Assembly: GCA_013002595.1 (NCBI GenBank)
Contig: JABDJG010000066.1
Span: 1 to 7,788, forward strand
Direction: 5' to 3'
Source: Hyphomicrobiales bacterium
GTDB taxonomy: Bacteria; Pseudomonadota; Alphaproteobacteria; Rhizobiales; Aestuariivirgaceae
Length of the DNA: 7,788 bases
Part shown: piece after piece, positions 6,065 to 7,788 of the stretch
How positions within the stretch are numbered: the stretch's first letter is position 1
Layout of the letters: every line of letters begins with the position of its first letter
Position numbers and translations under genes: made by a program
The notes under the pieces: model-generated
Told to the model about the DNA's origin: nothing
Databases searched by the model: none
Seen by the model: only the letters and a program-made list of their open reading frames with translations

Positions 6065-6418
6065 ATGCCACAATTCGTCCTGCAATTCGATGAAAAGCAA
6101 GACCGCATGCGCATCAAAAATTTCATGCGGTCGTACGGTGCAAAAATCCTCCACGACAGCGGCAACCGCGTGATCGTTATCGAAACCGACCGCGAGCCCG
6201 AAGAAATCGTTCAACGGCTTCCAAAAGGCGTAACGATCACACCACCCGACAAGGCGGCAAAGGCCGGCAAGGAACGCAACGAACATGACGAACTGTTTGT
6301 CAAGGCCCTGAAGCTTCGTGCGTCCAACAAATACCGCAGGATGAAGGATCAACAGGTGCCCGGCGAATCCCCGGAAGAGAAGTTACTGGTGACCGGAAGC
6401 TGTGAGACGGAGGATTGA
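6065..6418 (+). CDS. Small protein resembling a stand-alone peptidase inhibitor I9 / subtilisin-propeptide domain
   Basis: A 117-residue protein with no signal peptide or membrane segment. Residues 1-62 read as strand (PQFVLQF), helix (DRMRIKNFMRSYG), strand (AKILHDS), strand (NRVIVIETD), helix (EPEEIVQRLP), strand (GVTITPP). This beta-alpha-beta-beta-alpha-beta order and the FMRSYGAKILHD turn are like I9 propeptides, which fold and inhibit subtilisin-type proteases. The remaining 55 residues are charged (KAAKAGKERNEHDE and beyond) and probably flexible. The next gene, three bases on, encodes a metalloprotease-like protein, so the two are probably made together. This could be an inhibitor or folding helper for that protein, or for a subtilase beyond the window. 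The I9 link rests on predicted layout only and the family is not certain; a generic ferredoxin-like protein is the main alternative. Confidence 0.7.
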   Translation: MPQFVLQFDEKQDRMRIKNFMRSYGAKILHDSGNRVIVIETDREPEEIVQRLPKGVTITPPDKAAKAGKERNEHDELFVKALKLRASNKYRRMKDQQVPGESPEEKLLVTGSCETED

Positions 6419-6421
6419 TCG

Positions 6422-7788
6422 ATGGCAAATGAACGTCTGATAAACACGGTTTCTGTTGGGATCATCTATGTCGGCGACACTGGCGAGTACCAAATCTCCG
6501 ATGATGAGAAGGTTCACATTATGGCCGAAGTGCAGGAAGGGCTGGAGTCCCTGGCCAGCATCGAACCCACTGCGAACGTGTCCTATATCTATGGAAATCT
6601 GAGCGTCAACATTTCCGGCTTCGAGCCTTGGGTGGGCGCCAGGTGGCCGGGGCTCCCCGATAACTTTTACCGGGGGATCGACGCCGCTCTTTGGTCCGAT
6701 CCAAATGACAAGATCTATTTCTTCCGTGGTTCGGAATATGTACGTATCGACCCGGCGAACGGATGGCGGATGGATGCAGGTTATCCCAAACCCATCGCGG
6801 GTAACTGGCCCGGTTTCCCGGCGCATTTCGCCAACGGGATCGACGCAGCGTTATGGGGTGAACCCAATGGCAAGATCTATTTTTTCCGCGATGACGAATA
6901 CATCCGGGTCAACCCAAGTAATGGCTGGAACGTGGATTCGGGATATCCCAAACCGATCTCCGGCAATTGGCCGGGATTGCCACCGGAGTTCGCCGAAGGT
7001 ATCGATGCGACCTTGTGGAGCGACCCCAACGGCAAGATCTATTTCTTCAAGAAGTTTGCCGATGCCCCGCCCAGCTATGTGCGCATCGACCCGGACAATG
7101 GCTGGAACATGGACCCCGGCTATCCAAAACCTGTTGCGGGGAACTGGCCGGGCCTGGAAGATACAAAATTTACCAAGGCTGGAACGGGCAACGACAAAGG
7201 CATCGACGCGATGCTTTGGGGCGAGCCGAACGGCAAGATCTACGTCTTCCAAAAGGCACGGATTGTGGGCACATACGCCCGTATCGACCCCAGCAATGGC
7301 TGGCAGGTGGACCCTGGCTATCCCAAGCCGATTGGTCTGAGCTTCGGCGAAGCTGAATTGCTCTGGCGTGATCCGGCACTAACGCAGCTGGGCTTCGAGC
7401 CTGGCGGCGACGGACTGAACCAAGCCGTCGAATTCTTTCAAAATGGTGCTGGAGCCCAATATGGATACGTCGCCTTCTTTACCAAGTTTTCGACGGTCTG
7501 GGCGGCCTATGCCGGCTCGCGCCGGGTGGTCATGCGCCGCGGCGGCGCGCCCGGCACCGCTGATTTCCTCGATTGGTCGTCTATCGACCGGATATTTGCG
7601 CATGAGACCGGACACATCTTCGGTGCGCCCGACGAATATGGCTCGTCGGGATGCAACTGCCAAACCATCAAAGGCCGTTTCATAAAGGAAGTGAACGGAA
7701 ACTGCGCCAATTGTGCTGATCCACTGGCGCCCTGCCTCATGCGCAGCGGTGCTGCCAACATCGCCTGCGACTACACGCACATTCATGT
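6422..7788 (+). CDS. Hemopexin-repeat protein with metzincin-type zinc protease site (3' end beyond window)
   Basis: 455 codons are present, with no stop before the right edge. GACGGAGG lies 8 bases before the ATG, which is 3 bases after the upstream stop. Residues 9-64 (TVSVGIIYVG through the AEVQEGLESLASIEPTANVS stretch) look like the opening strand-helix-strand of a metzincin domain. Residues 72-304 hold four hemopexin repeats, each with GIDA-LW, KIY-F, a Y(V/I/A)R(I/V)(D/N)P-type block and NGW---GYPKP. Residues 305-393 return to protease-like sequence (VAFFTKFSTVWAAYAG, 350-365). The zinc site HETGHIFGAPDEY (394-406) offers ligands H394, H398 and D404 and catalytic E395 in the HExxHxxGxxD pattern. 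LM at 439-440 is a Met-turn candidate. Six Cys lie at 411, 413, 428, 431, 438 and 449. Hemopexin propellers in matrix metalloproteases bind substrate; the target here is unknown. No signal peptide is visible. Confidence 0.85.
   Translation, partial: MANERLINTVSVGIIYVGDTGEYQISDDEKVHIMAEVQEGLESLASIEPTANVSYIYGNLSVNISGFEPWVGARWPGLPDNFYRGIDAALWSDPNDKIYFFRGSEYVRIDPANGWRMDAGYPKPIAGNWPGFPAHFANGIDAALWGEPNGKIYFFRDDEYIRVNPSNGWNVDSGYPKPISGNWPGLPPEFAEGIDATLWSDPNGKIYFFKKFADAPPSYVRIDPDNGWNMDPGYPKPVAGNWPGLEDTKFTKAGTGNDKGIDAMLWGEPNGKIYVFQKARIVGTYARIDPSNGWQVDPGYPKPIGLSFGEAELLWRDPALTQLGFEPGGDGLNQAVEFFQNGAGAQYGYVAFFTKFSTVWAAYAGSRRVVMRRGGAPGTADFLDWSSIDRIFAHETGHIFGAPDEYGSSGCNCQTIKGRFIKEVNGNCANCADPLAPCLMRSGAANIACDYTHIH
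6674..7333 (+). repeat. Four tandem hemopexin-repeat units
   Basis: Units start at 6674, 6836, 6998 and 7199, each at the GID(A) codons. The first two spacings are exactly 162 bp (54 codons). The third is 201 bp because of short insertions around residues 213-219 and 246-259. AAGATCTA recurs at the KIY codons in every unit, so similarity persists at the DNA level. Four units equal one complete four-bladed hemopexin propeller. Confidence 0.9.

Noticed and set aside
7379..7786. 135-codon minus-strand open frame opposite the zinc site region
   Set aside because: It is antisense to the region encoding the HExxHxxGxxD motif and its flanks, which is clearly the coding strand.

Overview
The window looks like chromosomal DNA of an alphaproteobacterium, probably Rhizobiales/Hyphomicrobiales. 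The support is the GC-rich coding sequence, the rpmI-rplT-pheS-pheT order, a DUF3750-type protein, and a GC-rich palindrome of the kind dispersed in rhizobial genomes. This placement is inference from composition and protein character; no database was consulted.

Left edge to 1.35 kb: a possible minus-strand gene start is cut by the left edge (1-67). About 370 bases follow with no convincing gene. Then comes a minus-strand membrane-anchored DUF3750 protein (440-1201) and a short gap with a 12-bp palindrome and a strong GC-rich hairpin beside the pheT stop.

1.36-5.7 kb: a minus-strand translation operon, read right to left. A good sigma-70-type promoter (-35 TTGCCA, 17-bp spacer, -10 TATAAC) precedes a leader of about 130 nt, rpmI (L35), rplT (L20), a 125-bp gap with a long stem-loop, pheS and pheT. 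pheS and pheT overlap by 4 bp (ATGA). The stem-loop lies where expression could switch between the abundant ribosomal proteins and the less abundant synthetase subunits.

5.7-7.8 kb: a divergent plus-strand pair of accessory character. After a non-coding stretch ending in two hairpins, a 117-residue protein has a predicted beta-alpha-beta-beta-alpha-beta layout like a peptidase inhibitor I9/subtilisin-propeptide domain. Three bases after its stop starts a large protein that runs off the right edge. It carries four hemopexin repeats, then HETGHIFGAPDEY, a metzincin-type zinc site (HExxHxxGxxD), and a downstream Met-turn candidate. Its first about 65 residues look like the N-terminal part of the same protease domain, so the hemopexin propeller may be inserted into the protease rather than appended to it. 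No signal peptide is visible on either protein.

The pair reads as a possible protease plus small inhibitor/chaperone module placed beside a housekeeping operon, and it is the part of the window most worth following up.
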